Source: DASWNP01 sp036399175
GTDB lineage: Bacteria; Acidobacteriota; Blastocatellia; Pyrinomonadales; Pyrinomonadaceae
Length of the DNA stretch: 64,000 nucleotides
Reading direction: 5' to 3'
Assembly (NCBI GenBank): GCA_036399175.1
Contig: DASWNP010000015.1
Coordinates: forward strand, 62,001 to 126,000
Made by a program: the position numbers and the translations under genes. Positions 35,001 through 43,627 of the stretch are shown here, in pieces (position 1 is the stretch's first letter; the number at the start of each line of letters is the position of its first letter). Under the pieces are notes generated by a model. The model searched no databases. It saw only the letters and a list, made by a program, of their open reading frames with translations, and was not told the DNA's origin.

Positions 35001-35723
35001 GAGCCCCTCGATGCCGGTGATGACCTGCGGGATGGCGAAAGAGCCGTGATTAGGCGTGCCGAGCATGACGAGCCTGCCGCCCGTTTTAAAGTTGGGGTCG
35101 CGCTTTCGCATCACGTTCCAGCGCTCTTCGTATCTCTTGATGAAGGTGCGCGCGACGAGGCCGCCCATCGAGTGGGCGACGATGTGGACGGGAGCTTCGC
35201 TGCCGAACCATTCGTTAATCTTTGAATTGAGTTCGTCGGCGGCGATGACGAGGTCTTTGCGCCAGTCGAACCAGAAGGCGCGGACGTTCCACTTCTCGGA
35301 GAGCGTCAGCAGCAGCTCGCCGTAGTAGCGCTTCATAATGCCGGTGGCGCTGACCTTGAATCTCGAGTTGAACTCGCTGCGCCCCTCATCGTTCAGGCGC
35401 AGGCGGTCAGCCCAGCCGCGCATGATGCGAAAGGCGTTGACCCACGTCAGGTCGCCGCTCCCGCCGCTCGACACGCTCAGCTCCGCCCCCATGATGCCGT
35501 GAATGACGACGACGTTTCCGCGCGGCTCTATATTCTGGCTGCGCATCATGTTGCGCGTCATGCCGCGCTTGAGAGCCATGCTGTGCATACGTTGGTATCG
35601 CTCGTCGCCGAGATGCGCGCGCAGGGCTTTTTCCTGCTCGACCGTCGGACGCTTGAGCAGCTCGGCCAGCTCTTCGGGCCCCGCTGACTCTACACGCGAG
35701 ATAAAAGCTCTTTCATCGAACAT
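32073..35723 (-). CDS. Lipase/alpha-beta hydrolase - macro-like - CHAT protease fusion
   Basis: A 1216-residue multidomain protein. Residues about 65-400 are an alpha/beta hydrolase of the lipase/acyltransferase type: oxyanion region VVIHGIMGAE (72-81), nucleophile elbow VAHSMGGLVA (Ser185), GTPNHGS (222-228), candidate Asp in DGDGRV (349 or 351) and His378 in TDHGN. A charged, coiled linker follows. Around 620-760, VIAIAGMGEPGRFG, VLIGTGAGNLSIVEA and RITFVEHDPRRIHEI resemble a macro-type fold. Residues about 930-1190 form a CHAT caspase-like domain with His1018 (LHFAGHC) and Cys1062 (FSNACESG). The C-terminus is a basic Lys/Arg tail. The frame opens at a GTG (35810), but AAGGAG precedes the ATG at 35723. 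CHAT domains act as activated proteases; pairing with a lipase gives two effectors in one chain. The macro assignment is by eye only. Confidence 0.85.
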   Translation of the reverse strand: MFDERAFISRVESAGPEELAELLKRPTVEQEKALRAHLGDERYQRMHSMALKRGMTRNMMRSQNIEPRGNVVVIHGIMGAELSVSSGGSGDLTWVNAFRIMRGWADRLRLNDEGRSEFNSRFKVSATGIMKRYYGELLLTLSEKWNVRAFWFDWRKDLVIAADELNSKINEWFGSEAPVHIVAHSMGGLVARTFIKRYEERWNVMRKRDPNFKTGGRLVMLGTPNHGSFAIPQVITGIEGLVKKIALIDLRHNVQELLATFNSFVGSYQMLPSPLVMPSMKKLYNSGTYKGFGVPQTHLTNAENHHTLLKDTVDRERMIYIAGYDQPTFSGIRDWDNLNSVDAYEVTKDGDGRVTHSLGLLRDADGKLIPTYFIKTDHGNLSADQRILTALDELLERGETKGLSTDLAKARATTRSLQDGEEDEDPEALREQIKRKQKEDEDLLDISRRRMNTNRALSRVADLTSEERNVLEEMPSDGQLSPEERKVEETITRGFLAYRDAREQARDTEFYSSDGSIESTAIEIDLIYGGIQEVNYETIRSARIKDDTGDGGNHPVDAISVGHYVGVQPAAAELALDQAISAALLDEPPADPRLIDKPDLILTQYTDRGIIHGKLGQPFILPDPRERLGRSAAGRVIAIAGMGEPGRFGAPELTVLVRELCWALGRLKKRHLATVLIGTGAGNLSIVEAVSAWMSGIRRALTGSSYDEGRRLRRITFVEHDPRRIHEIDKLLRDEKVRQKENGLDIIYRGKSKEVLEDIKREAYTRAQKALEDRWKNLESMPSERRDAQPPTRVTLGLDAERKTYRFGAITDTASVPEREITLDPMVVLQANDELAGEQNPSMQCERGRFLEELLMPDDLRRQLYNSAPLVMMLDSTTARIHWEMVAQPELSPAGTPDQHQHENGDFDESNFLGTSRGFTRQLRTTFAPPPEPPPPPRRVLRVLVVADPAPDAHLPGAQEEGVAVADLFESYNTVYKDDLGDRRVEVVRLFGPLEATRTNVLRELLVRPYDVLHFAGHCVYRWGGDPTLSGWIFNAGKKEILSANELNRIDRIPKFVFSNACESGITPDRSQERSADLAPSFAEAFFARGVANFVCTAWPVDDLAARQFALTLYSGLLGIEHDSLQGRSTKAPVGAKLMHAAMRDARIQIARTPNGRTTWGAYQHYGNPFFQFFYTPTQQRRHEAVAGEGDGGTSRASKKRAGSRRATKKRASRKG

Positions 35724-36318
35724 TTGACCTTCTCCTTCGATAAGCTTGAGGGCTGCTGTCGTCACCCGGCTCGAAAACTGCTCTGAGATTCGATTCGAGA
35801 GGCTGCTCACGGACGCTCGCGGCCTGAAACCCGGGGCGACACTTTCTTGAACGGATTCCTGATAACTTCGGACTCCGAGGGCGAACTATCGGAAGCTGTG
35901 GCTCGGGAGGGCGTGTCTGTAAGTTGAGGCCATCCGCGAAAGCTCTTCAGACCGGCCTTCTCTCGGATGGCCGGGCGCGGGACGTTTCTGAAAGATTCCA
36001 AACGGCTTATACGCCCGCCCGCCCACGACTGTCAACAAAAAAGCGCCCGCCCGCAAAGCTCCGCGCCGCGTCGCCGAAACCCTTCAGCCGCCCGTCCAGC
36101 CGTCGCCTCGGCAACCCCTGCCTCTGCCCGCACCGGTTCTCTCCCCGCTTGCCTTTAACCCCTTGATAACACTATCATGTCGGGCTGCAAGCTCGGCGCG
36201 CGTTAGTGTGCGCGTAGTGGAGCGCAGGCCAGACGCGGCACACGCCGTTTTTTCTCGTAGAGACCTGAGAGGGACGCGCTTCGGAGCGCCGCCCGGAAAT
36301 CCGAAGGAGAACGATTCT
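35724..36318. other. Divergent intergenic region, no gene seen
   Basis: About 595 bp between the minus-strand lipase-CHAT gene and the plus-strand radical SAM gene. Both flanking frames extend into it (to 35810 and to 36163), but those extensions lack recognisable protein sequence and good ribosome binding sites. The region must hold the cassette promoter; I see no convincing pair of boxes. Confidence 0.55.
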
Positions 36319-38289
36319 TTGTTTAGCGATCAATTCCGTAGGGGTGAAACCGAGAAGGCCAGATTCAGCGGCGTGAAAAGCTCGCGGCTGCTGTCTGGTC
36401 TGTCGGACGCGGCGTGGAAAGCCTTCCAGTCGATTAACCAGCGTCTGCCTGAAGGCGAGGCGATTCGTCCGCAGTGGGCTCCGGGGCCGCTCCTGAAATC
36501 CTACGAGCGCACGTCCCCGCCGCTCGGCTTCCCCAGGGAGACCGACAGTTTGTGCCCGCGCTGCGTCAAGGAGGTGCGCGAGGGCGTCATCTCCGGCGAG
36601 ACGCCGCTCGAAACCCTGATGCACACGCATCCCGGCGAAATTAAGGCGGAGATTTACGAAGAGGACGGGCAGGTCTTCATGCGTAAGACGTGCCCCGCGC
36701 ACGGCGAGTTCAAGGACGTTCTGGCGACCGACGCGCGCTTTCTCGAACGTATCGAATCGCTCTTCTTCGGGCGCGACTTCCGCGCCGCCGAAGACTCGCA
36801 CATCCATAAGCACGGCACATCCAACATCAAGTTCGGACGCGGCGCGGTTCTCACCGTTGACCTGACGAACCGTTGCAACATGATGTGCAACCCCTGCTTC
36901 ATGGACGCCAATCAGGTCGGCTACGTCCACGAGCCGACCTTCGAGGACACCAAAGCCATCCTCGACCGCGCCGTCTCCTTCAAGCCGCGACGACAAATCA
37001 TCATTCTCTTCTCCGGCGGCGAGCCAACGCTTTCGCCCTACTACCTCGAAGCCGTCGCCTACGCCAAGAAGGTTGGCTTCTACCGCATCCTCGCCGCCAC
37101 CAACGGCATCCGCTTCGCCGAAGACATAGAGTTTTGCAAACAGGCGAAGGAGGCCGGGCAGCACGGCGTCTATCTGCAATTCGACGGCGTCTCCGAAGAG
37201 AAGAACAAGCACCGAGGCGTCGGCAATCTCTTCGACGTGAAGCTGCGCGCCATCGAGAATCTCGCCAGCGTCGGCATCAAGGTCACGCTCGTCACCACCA
37301 TCGTCAACACCATCAACAACGACGCCATCGGCCAGATTGTCGAGTTCGCCGCCAAGAACATCGACAAGGTGCAGACCATCGCCTTCCAGCCCGTCTCTTT
37401 CACCGGGCGCGACGAAGACGTGCCCGACGACGTTCGCGTCCAGCAGCGCTACACGCTCGCAGGGATGGCCGAGGATTTGGAGAATCAACTCGGCGGCAAT
37501 CTCAAGGCGCTGCGCGACTGGTTTCCGCTCTCGTCTTACTCGGCCTTCACCTCCGTCATGGACATGCTGCAAGGCGCGGACGCTCCCTGGGGCTGGTCTT
37601 CATGTAACTGCCATCCGAACTGCGGCATCTTCACCCTGATAGTCGTCAACCGGAAGACCGGCGAGTGGAAGCCGCTCTTCGAGTTCTTCAACTACGAGCA
37701 GTTTATGAAGGACGTGGCCGTCATCACCGACACGGCGCGCGGGCGCAAGCTTTCCTACGCGCAGCTTGGCATGGCAATCATGCGCAACTTCGAGCCCCAG
37801 CGTGCGCCCGAAGGCTTCCCCATCTCGCAAATCATCAACCTCTTCAAGCCCTCTTCGACCAGCTCGAACTCCGACCGCAACGACCGCATGAAGCAGCAAA
37901 CGGCGGACGATTCTTCGGACATCTGGCGCGTCCTCTGCGTCGAGGGCATGTGGTTTCAGGACTTGTTCAACTACGACTTCCGTCGAACCGAAATGTGCGT
38001 CATCCCCTACGGCACGCAGGAGGGCGAAATCTCCTTCTGCGCCTACAACACGGGCGTCGGCTGGCGGCAAATCATCGAGAACATGCACAAGACGGCCAAC
38101 CTCGCCGAGTGGTATCAGGAGCACGGGCGGCACGCCGTCTACGCCAAAGGTAAGGCCGTGCCCGGCATCACGAAGAAACACTCGCTCAGCCTGCCCATCG
38201 TGCAGGCCATCCTCGACGAAGACTCGGACGCGCCCGCTAAAGCCGCGACGCCCTATCTCATCGAAGAGGAAGAAGCGGTAGCTCGTTAA
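36319..38289 (+). CDS. Radical SAM enzyme of the Tes/MJ0619 type (candidate membrane-spanning lipid synthase)
   Basis: About 656 residues. The radical SAM cluster motif is CNMMCNPC (Cys186, Cys190, Cys193 from the chosen start), followed by ILFSGGEPTLS. The N-terminal domain has SLCPRCVKEV (Cys79, Cys82) and KTCPAHGEFKDV (Cys125), and the C-terminus has CVIPYGTQEGEISFCAYNTG. This combination is characteristic of the archaeal MJ0619/tetraether synthase (Tes) family and its bacterial relatives, which couple lipid tails into membrane-spanning lipids, a trait of some acidobacteria. Function here is inferred. I prefer the TTG at 36319, with AAGGAG 10 nt upstream, over a TTG at 36163; a GTG at 36373 is also possible. 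A hairpin follows the stop. Confidence 0.8.
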   Translation: MFSDQFRRGETEKARFSGVKSSRLLSGLSDAAWKAFQSINQRLPEGEAIRPQWAPGPLLKSYERTSPPLGFPRETDSLCPRCVKEVREGVISGETPLETLMHTHPGEIKAEIYEEDGQVFMRKTCPAHGEFKDVLATDARFLERIESLFFGRDFRAAEDSHIHKHGTSNIKFGRGAVLTVDLTNRCNMMCNPCFMDANQVGYVHEPTFEDTKAILDRAVSFKPRRQIIILFSGGEPTLSPYYLEAVAYAKKVGFYRILAATNGIRFAEDIEFCKQAKEAGQHGVYLQFDGVSEEKNKHRGVGNLFDVKLRAIENLASVGIKVTLVTTIVNTINNDAIGQIVEFAAKNIDKVQTIAFQPVSFTGRDEDVPDDVRVQQRYTLAGMAEDLENQLGGNLKALRDWFPLSSYSAFTSVMDMLQGADAPWGWSSCNCHPNCGIFTLIVVNRKTGEWKPLFEFFNYEQFMKDVAVITDTARGRKLSYAQLGMAIMRNFEPQRAPEGFPISQIINLFKPSSTSSNSDRNDRMKQQTADDSSDIWRVLCVEGMWFQDLFNYDFRRTEMCVIPYGTQEGEISFCAYNTGVGWRQIIENMHKTANLAEWYQEHGRHAVYAKGKAVPGITKKHSLSLPIVQAILDEDSDAPAKAATPYLIEEEEAVAR

Positions 38290-38299
38290 GCTTTCAACT

Positions 38300-38340
38300 C
38301 AGAAGACGCCCGCTCTTTCAGAGAGAACGGGCGTCTTCTG
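38300..38340 (+). terminator. Hairpin terminator after the radical SAM gene
   Basis: CAGAAGACGCCCG (38300-38312) pairs perfectly with CGGGCGTCTTCTG (38328-38340) over a 15-nt loop, 11 bp after the stop codon. No U-tract follows. Confidence 0.65.
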
Positions 38341-38422
38341 AGCGCCTGGTCTCCCCGAAAGTTTCCAGTCATCCCCGTTCAGTCTTCACTTAATCCCTAT
38401 CCTTTTGAAGGAGTAAATCAAT

Positions 38423-38974
38423 ATGCTCAGACGTGCGTTTCTACTCAGCCTGCTCGTGCTCTCCCTCTCGACCGTGAGCGCTTTGGCGCAAAGCCAGTCG
38501 AGCGATTCGGGCGCTGTCGTCAAGAACAAATATCAGAACGCCGAGGTCGCCACCTTCGACGTGAAAGAGGGTGTGACCGTGCCCGACGGCTTCCTCAAAT
38601 CGCTCGCGCAATCCATCACGACCGAGCTGCAAAAGACCAAGAAGTTCGCAGACGTTCGACAGGAGGGCGAGACGAGCACGACGACTGCGACTGCCGCCAA
38701 CGCGACGAGTGCTGCGCCGACAGTCGTCGTTCGAGGCACGATTACGAATTTCAAAGCGGGCAGCCGCGCCAAGCGTTATCTAGTCGGCTTCGGCGCGGGC
38801 AAGAGCAAGGTGGTCGCCCACGTCAAGTACATCGACAAGACGACGGGCAGCGTGCTCTTTGAAGAGGACGTGACGGGCGACGTGGTGATGGGACTCTTCG
38901 GCGGCGATTCGGGCGGCGCGACGCGCGAGGTCGCCAAAGACGTTGCCAAGTCTGCCAAAAAGCGCCTCTTCTAA
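38423..38974 (+). CDS. Exported DUF4410-like protein
   Basis: A 183-residue protein with signal peptide FLLSLLVLSLSTVSALA cleaved near AQS. The mature part has a beta-rich pattern ending in VRGTITNFKAGSRAKRYLVGFG, VVAHVKYIDKTTGSVLFEEDVTG and REVAKDVAKSAKKRL, as in DUF4410 proteins, a periplasmic or lipoprotein-like family of unknown role. There is no lipobox Cys. AAGGAG lies 9 nt before the ATG. It begins a run of three small exported-protein genes on the plus strand, but the gaps suggest separate transcripts. Confidence 0.78.
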   Translation: MLRRAFLLSLLVLSLSTVSALAQSQSSDSGAVVKNKYQNAEVATFDVKEGVTVPDGFLKSLAQSITTELQKTKKFADVRQEGETSTTTATAANATSAAPTVVVRGTITNFKAGSRAKRYLVGFGAGKSKVVAHVKYIDKTTGSVLFEEDVTGDVVMGLFGGDSGGATREVAKDVAKSAKKRLF

Positions 38975-39102
38975 AAAGTTTCGACAGTTAAAAACTTTCC
39001 AAAGTCCGCTTCGATGTCGCCCCGGCGAAAGCGTGCGCGCCGACGCCTAACCTCGACGGCGCGCACCGCCCCTTCGCCTCCGACCTTCAGGAGTTAGCCT
39101 CC

Positions 39103-39936
39103 ATGAGAAAAGCTTTTTCGCTCTTAATCCTCTGCCTGCTGGCGAGCGCTTCTCCCTCGCGCCTGCTGGCTGCCGTCGCCGACGCTCGAACGCAAGACCC
39201 TCCGCCCGTCGCGCAAGCGCAACCCGCCGCTCCGCTCACCAACCAAGACGTGCTCGACATGCTCAAGGCCGGACTTTCGCAGGAGGTAGTCGTCGCCAAG
39301 ATAAAATCTACGTCGGCGAGCTTCGACACGTCGCCCGCCGTCTTGCAGGAACTCAAAGCGGCCGGCGTGCCCGAAGCCGTCATCCTGGCGATGGTGCAAG
39401 CGCCTTCCGTGACGGCTGCGAGCGCTATCGTCAACCTTGCTGCGAGCGTCGAGATGAAAGTGCCTGACGGTACTGCGGTCGAGATTGAGTTGAAGCAGTC
39501 GGTTTCAGCCAAGAGCCTGAAGGAGGGAGACATCGTCGATTTCACGGTTCTTCATCCCGTGCAGGTGGGCGGCGTGACGGTGATTGAGAAGGGCGCGCCC
39601 GCGAAGGCTCGCATCACGAAAGCGAAGAAGGCCGGTTACTGGGGCAGAGCCGGAAAACTCGAATGGGCGATGCAGGACGTTCTGAGCATCGACGGCGGTC
39701 ACGTCCCCCTGCGCTTCACGCAGCGAACCACCGGCGATAGCAAAGGCGGAACGGTCACGACCGGCGCGGTCGTCACCGGCATTATCTTTCCACCGGCGGC
39801 GCTGCTCTGGGGATTGAAGAAAGGCAAGGATGCGACCGTGCCCGCCGGGCAGCGTTACAACGTCTTCGTGCACGGCGACGCGGTTGTCCGAGGCGTTCCG
39901 GCGACACAGGCCAGCACGCCTTCGGCGAGCAACTAA
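39103..39936 (+). CDS. Exported protein of unknown function, first of two tandem paralogues
   Basis: A 277-residue protein with signal peptide FSLLILCLLASASPSRLLA. After a Pro/Ala/Gln linker comes a helical unit (LTNQDVLDMLKAGLSQEVVVAKIKS ... LQELKAAGVPEAVILAMV), then a beta-rich region (VPDGTAVEIELKQSVSAKSLKEGDIVDFTVLHPVQVGGV) ending with a Gly/hydrophobic stretch (GIIFPPAALLWGLKKG) and PAGQRYNVFVHG. The same layout is found in the next gene. I do not recognise a catalytic motif; the beta part resembles domains that guard stability of surface or conjugative-type proteins, but this is only an impression. AGGAG lies 10 nt before the ATG. A strong terminator follows. Confidence 0.72.
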   Translation: MRKAFSLLILCLLASASPSRLLAAVADARTQDPPPVAQAQPAAPLTNQDVLDMLKAGLSQEVVVAKIKSTSASFDTSPAVLQELKAAGVPEAVILAMVQAPSVTAASAIVNLAASVEMKVPDGTAVEIELKQSVSAKSLKEGDIVDFTVLHPVQVGGVTVIEKGAPAKARITKAKKAGYWGRAGKLEWAMQDVLSIDGGHVPLRFTQRTTGDSKGGTVTTGAVVTGIIFPPAALLWGLKKGKDATVPAGQRYNVFVHGDAVVRGVPATQASTPSASN

Positions 39937-39985
39937 GACCCGGCTCAACTGAAAAAACCCCGGCTCAACCCAAACGTCTCGGACG

Positions 39986-40020
39986 AAAAATGCGTGGCAT
40001 CTGCTTTGCCACGCATTTTT
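39986..40020 (+). terminator. Rho-independent terminator
   Basis: TGCGTGGCA (39991-39999) pairs with TGCCACGCA (40007-40015), flanked by AAAAA on the left and TTTTT on the right (40016-40020). Classic intrinsic terminator 50 bp after the preceding stop. Confidence 0.88.
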
Positions 40021-40054
40021 GTATTCAGGCCACCTCGTTTGAAGGAGCTTCAGG

Positions 40055-40921
40055 ATGAGAAAGATTTTATCCCCGATTTCACTGGTGTTGGCGCTCGCCC
40101 ACGCGACGGCAGTGCCAGCCGCGCCTCTCTTGCAGGATGCAGCGAAAAGTATCCAGCCGTCGGCCTCTTCTACTCAGCAAAGCATCCAGCCGTCGTCTCC
40201 TCCTGCCGAGGCTGGTGTCAGGGGCGCGGGCGGGCTCGCCGCGCCTCTGACGAACCGCGACATCTCCGAGATGGCTCGCGCGAAGCTTGAGACGGAGATA
40301 ATCGTCGCCAAGATAAAGGCTTCGACTGGCCGCTTCGACACTTCGCCCGCCGCCTTGCAGCAGTTGAAATCGGAAGGCGTGCCCGACGCCGTCCTGCTGG
40401 CGATGGTTATGTCGCCGGGCTCGGCTGCGTCTCAGCCGTCGAAGACTACTGCGCCGGTAAAGATTCCCGCCGGGACGATTGTCGATGTCGAGGCGGCTTA
40501 CGACATCAACTCGCAGCTCGTCAGAGACGGCGACGCCGTCAGCTTTCGCGTGGTCAATCCGGTGAGAGTCGGAGGCGTGATAGTCATTGCCGCCGGAGCG
40601 ACGGCGACGGGGCGCATCGAGCGTGCGGCGCGTGGCGGACACTTCGGGAAAGCCGGACTGCTCGTCTGGAATATGCAGGAGGTGGCGGCGGTTGACGGCA
40701 CGCGCGTCCCTCTGGAATTTGCGACCAGACAGCGAGGCGACAGCAAGGGCGCGAAGGTGGCGACTCAGACCGTCGTCATGGGCGCGCTGCTCGGCCCCTT
40801 CGCCCCGCTCTCGCTGCTGCACGGCTTCAAGCGCGGAGGCAACGCCGTCATTCCTGCGGGCAAACGCTTCGGCGTCTTCGTCAAAGCCGACTCGACCGTC
40901 AACATGCCCCAACCAAGATAA
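40055..40921 (+). CDS. Exported protein of unknown function, second tandem paralogue
   Basis: A 288-residue protein whose domain order matches the preceding gene: signal peptide (ISLVLALAHATAVPAAP), Ser/Pro/Gln-rich linker, helical unit (LTNRDISEMARAKLETEIIVAKIKAS ... LQQLKSEGVPDAVLLAMV), beta region (IPAGTIVDVEAAYDINSQLV ... VVNPVRVGGVIVI), a hydrophobic stretch (VVMGALLGPFAPLSLLHGF) and PAGKRFGVFVKA. The two arose by duplication and have diverged considerably. AAGGAG lies 7 nt before the ATG, and the preceding terminator gives it its own transcript. Function unknown. Confidence 0.72.
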   Translation: MRKILSPISLVLALAHATAVPAAPLLQDAAKSIQPSASSTQQSIQPSSPPAEAGVRGAGGLAAPLTNRDISEMARAKLETEIIVAKIKASTGRFDTSPAALQQLKSEGVPDAVLLAMVMSPGSAASQPSKTTAPVKIPAGTIVDVEAAYDINSQLVRDGDAVSFRVVNPVRVGGVIVIAAGATATGRIERAARGGHFGKAGLLVWNMQEVAAVDGTRVPLEFATRQRGDSKGAKVATQTVVMGALLGPFAPLSLLHGFKRGGNAVIPAGKRFGVFVKADSTVNMPQPR

Positions 40922-41024
40922 GGCAAAGGGCAAAAGGGGAAAGGGAAAAGGGGAAAGGGATAAAGACAAACGCGCCCCTTGCCTTCAACCTTTGCCCCTT
41001 TCCCTTTTCCCCTTCCCCTCTTTT
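40922..41024. repeat. Intergenic inverted repeat (family D, AAAGGGAAAAGGGG words)
   Basis: The left arm (about 40922-40962) is iterated GGCAAAGGG, AAAAGGGGAAAGGG and AAAAGGGGAAAGGG; the right arm (about 40979-41022) is the complement, CCTTTGCCCCTTTCCC followed by TTTTCCCCTTCCCC. It lies between convergent genes and could terminate both. Closely similar words recur at 45577-45671. Confidence 0.85.
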
Positions 41025-41025
41025 T

Positions 41026-41382
41026 TCAGTGTCGGGGCGGGTCGTTGTCGCTCTGGTGTTCTTCGTTGTTGGATGGAGCGTTGGCGGCTCCGAGGGCGGA
41101 GGGGTTCGGACGCTGTACCTGTCGGAGTTGGGCGACGGTGTCGCGGATGCGTTCGGCGAGGTGCTCGATGGTCTGGACGCGTCGGCGAGCCGTGTCGCTC
41201 AGGTTTTCGCGCAGGAGCAGTTGCGCCTGTCCGATTAGTCCGGTCAGAGGGTTGTTGATTTCGTGCCGGACGTGTGCGGCCAGGTCTGCCGCCTCCGTCA
41301 GACGCGCTTCGCACTCGGAGATGACCCTCCGCAGCTTCTCTTCTTCCGCCTGCTCTCGCTGACCCGTCAAAGGCTCGCTCAT
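41026..41382 (-). CDS. Stand-alone histidine-kinase dimerisation/phosphoacceptor (HisKA) protein
   Basis: A 118-residue protein. Residues 15-90 are a two-helix HisKA domain with the phosphoacceptor in HVRHEINNPLTGLIGQAQLL (His40 in the H-box HEINNPL). No HATPase_c domain follows: after LRQVQRPNPS the chain is a short polar tail and stops. No membrane segment is present. It is divergent from an NtrC-type response regulator 323 bp away, so it may be a phosphotransfer intermediate or dimerisation partner, or a remnant of a full kinase. I see no kinase remnant downstream, only a microrepeat. Confidence 0.75.
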   Translation of the reverse strand: MSEPLTGQREQAEEEKLRRVISECEARLTEAADLAAHVRHEINNPLTGLIGQAQLLLRENLSDTARRRVQTIEHLAERIRDTVAQLRQVQRPNPSALGAANAPSNNEEHQSDNDPPRH

Positions 41383-41705
41383 CTGCTCTCATCCTGCCCC
41401 TAACAAAATAGCGGCACACTCTCTTCTGTACCGCCGAACTTCCGAAGTCGATTTCTCCCGCTCGCCGAGCGTCGAAGACCGAAACGTCGGAGGGCATTTT
41501 GCGCCCGTTGGAGCGCGGAGGGCAAGGCTCGGAGTGTGACGCCTCGGCCTCGCGCTCTCCTGCGGAAAGAGTTGTTGCCAAAGACGTGCGCTTACGTGAT
41601 ATATTGCAGCGCGTCAAAAAGAGCGACCCCCTCGTTGGCCTCACTCACACTCTGAAGATTACTCTCGAACCTCGTCTTCCGAGATGTGAGCCGACTCTGA
41701 AGAAG
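41383..41705. other. Divergent intergenic region with a possible promoter
   Basis: 323 bp between the HisKA gene and the NtrC-type gene. TTGCCA (41575-41580) and TATATT (41600-41605) are 19 bp apart and could drive the plus-strand gene; the spacing is long, so this is weak. The regulator frame is open back to a TTG at 41499 but without family sequence. Confidence 0.4.
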
Positions 41706-43151
<1,446 letters not shown>

Positions 43152-43204
43152 TATAACAGTCATCAGGAACATCTACCAGAAAACAGAGTTATCAGGAGCT
43201 TGAC

Positions 43205-43510
43205 ATGACACGAAAAATTCACCTGATAGAGAAGCTAGGGCTTTTCCAAAGAATTGAAGGTAACATTTACGAGAGCGGGAATTGGGACATATCAAACCAA
43301 ACGGCTGAAGAGCTAATAGGTGGCGATATTTTTTTCCATAAAAAGCAGAAAGAAACTTCCTTCTTCGGAGGCAAAATTCTCGGCTATAGAATCTACGATA
43401 ATGACGACGAACTTAAAGGGCGTATTATCTTTCGCTTTGAATATTCTCGTAGCCATAAAGGAGTTTTAGCTGGAGACGGAGGTTGGTCATACGAAAAGAA
43501 AATCATCTAG
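43205..43510 (+). CDS. AT-rich orphan small protein
   Basis: A 101-residue protein with no signal peptide or membrane helix. Features are charged and aromatic stretches such as GGDIFFHKKQKETSFFGGKILGYRIY and GRIIFRFEYSRSHKG, suggesting a small beta-rich fold. AGGAG lies 6 nt before the ATG. The codon choice and base composition are clearly AT-richer than both neighbours, a sign of recent arrival. It sits about 120 bp upstream of tRNA-Gln. I do not recognise the family. Confidence 0.65.
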   Translation: MTRKIHLIEKLGLFQRIEGNIYESGNWDISNQTAEELIGGDIFFHKKQKETSFFGGKILGYRIYDNDDELKGRIIFRFEYSRSHKGVLAGDGGWSYEKKII

Positions 43511-43530
43511 CCAGACAATTAGGTCGCTAG

Positions 43531-43560
43531 TTGAAATCAGCAATAAAAAGTGCGTATAAT
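43531..43560 (+). promoter_or_regulatory. Sigma70 promoter of tRNA-Gln
   Basis: TTGAAA (43531-43536), an 18-bp spacer and a consensus TATAAT (43555-43560). Transcription would start near 43567, giving a 5' leader of about 60 nt before the mature tRNA. Confidence 0.85.
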
Positions 43561-43627
43561 TGCCTCACTTGCGGTACAAATGATTAGGCTGCGCGCCGGT
43601 CAATTTAACTGTAAGGCTTGGGAATAA

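Noticed and set aside
33888..35225. 445-codon plus-strand frame opposite the lipase-CHAT gene
   Set aside because: Antisense shadow; the minus strand shows intact lipase and CHAT motifs across the same bases.
35724..35810. Upstream GTG start (35810) for the lipase-CHAT gene
   Set aside because: The ATG at 35723 has AAGGAG at good spacing; the GTG has none.
36163..36318. N-terminal extension of the radical SAM frame to the TTG at 36163
   Set aside because: The 52 extra residues look unstructured and lack a good ribosome binding site; AAGGAG precedes the TTG at 36319 instead.
36175..37572. 465-codon minus-strand frame opposite the radical SAM gene
   Set aside because: Antisense shadow of a gene with clear radical SAM Cys motifs.
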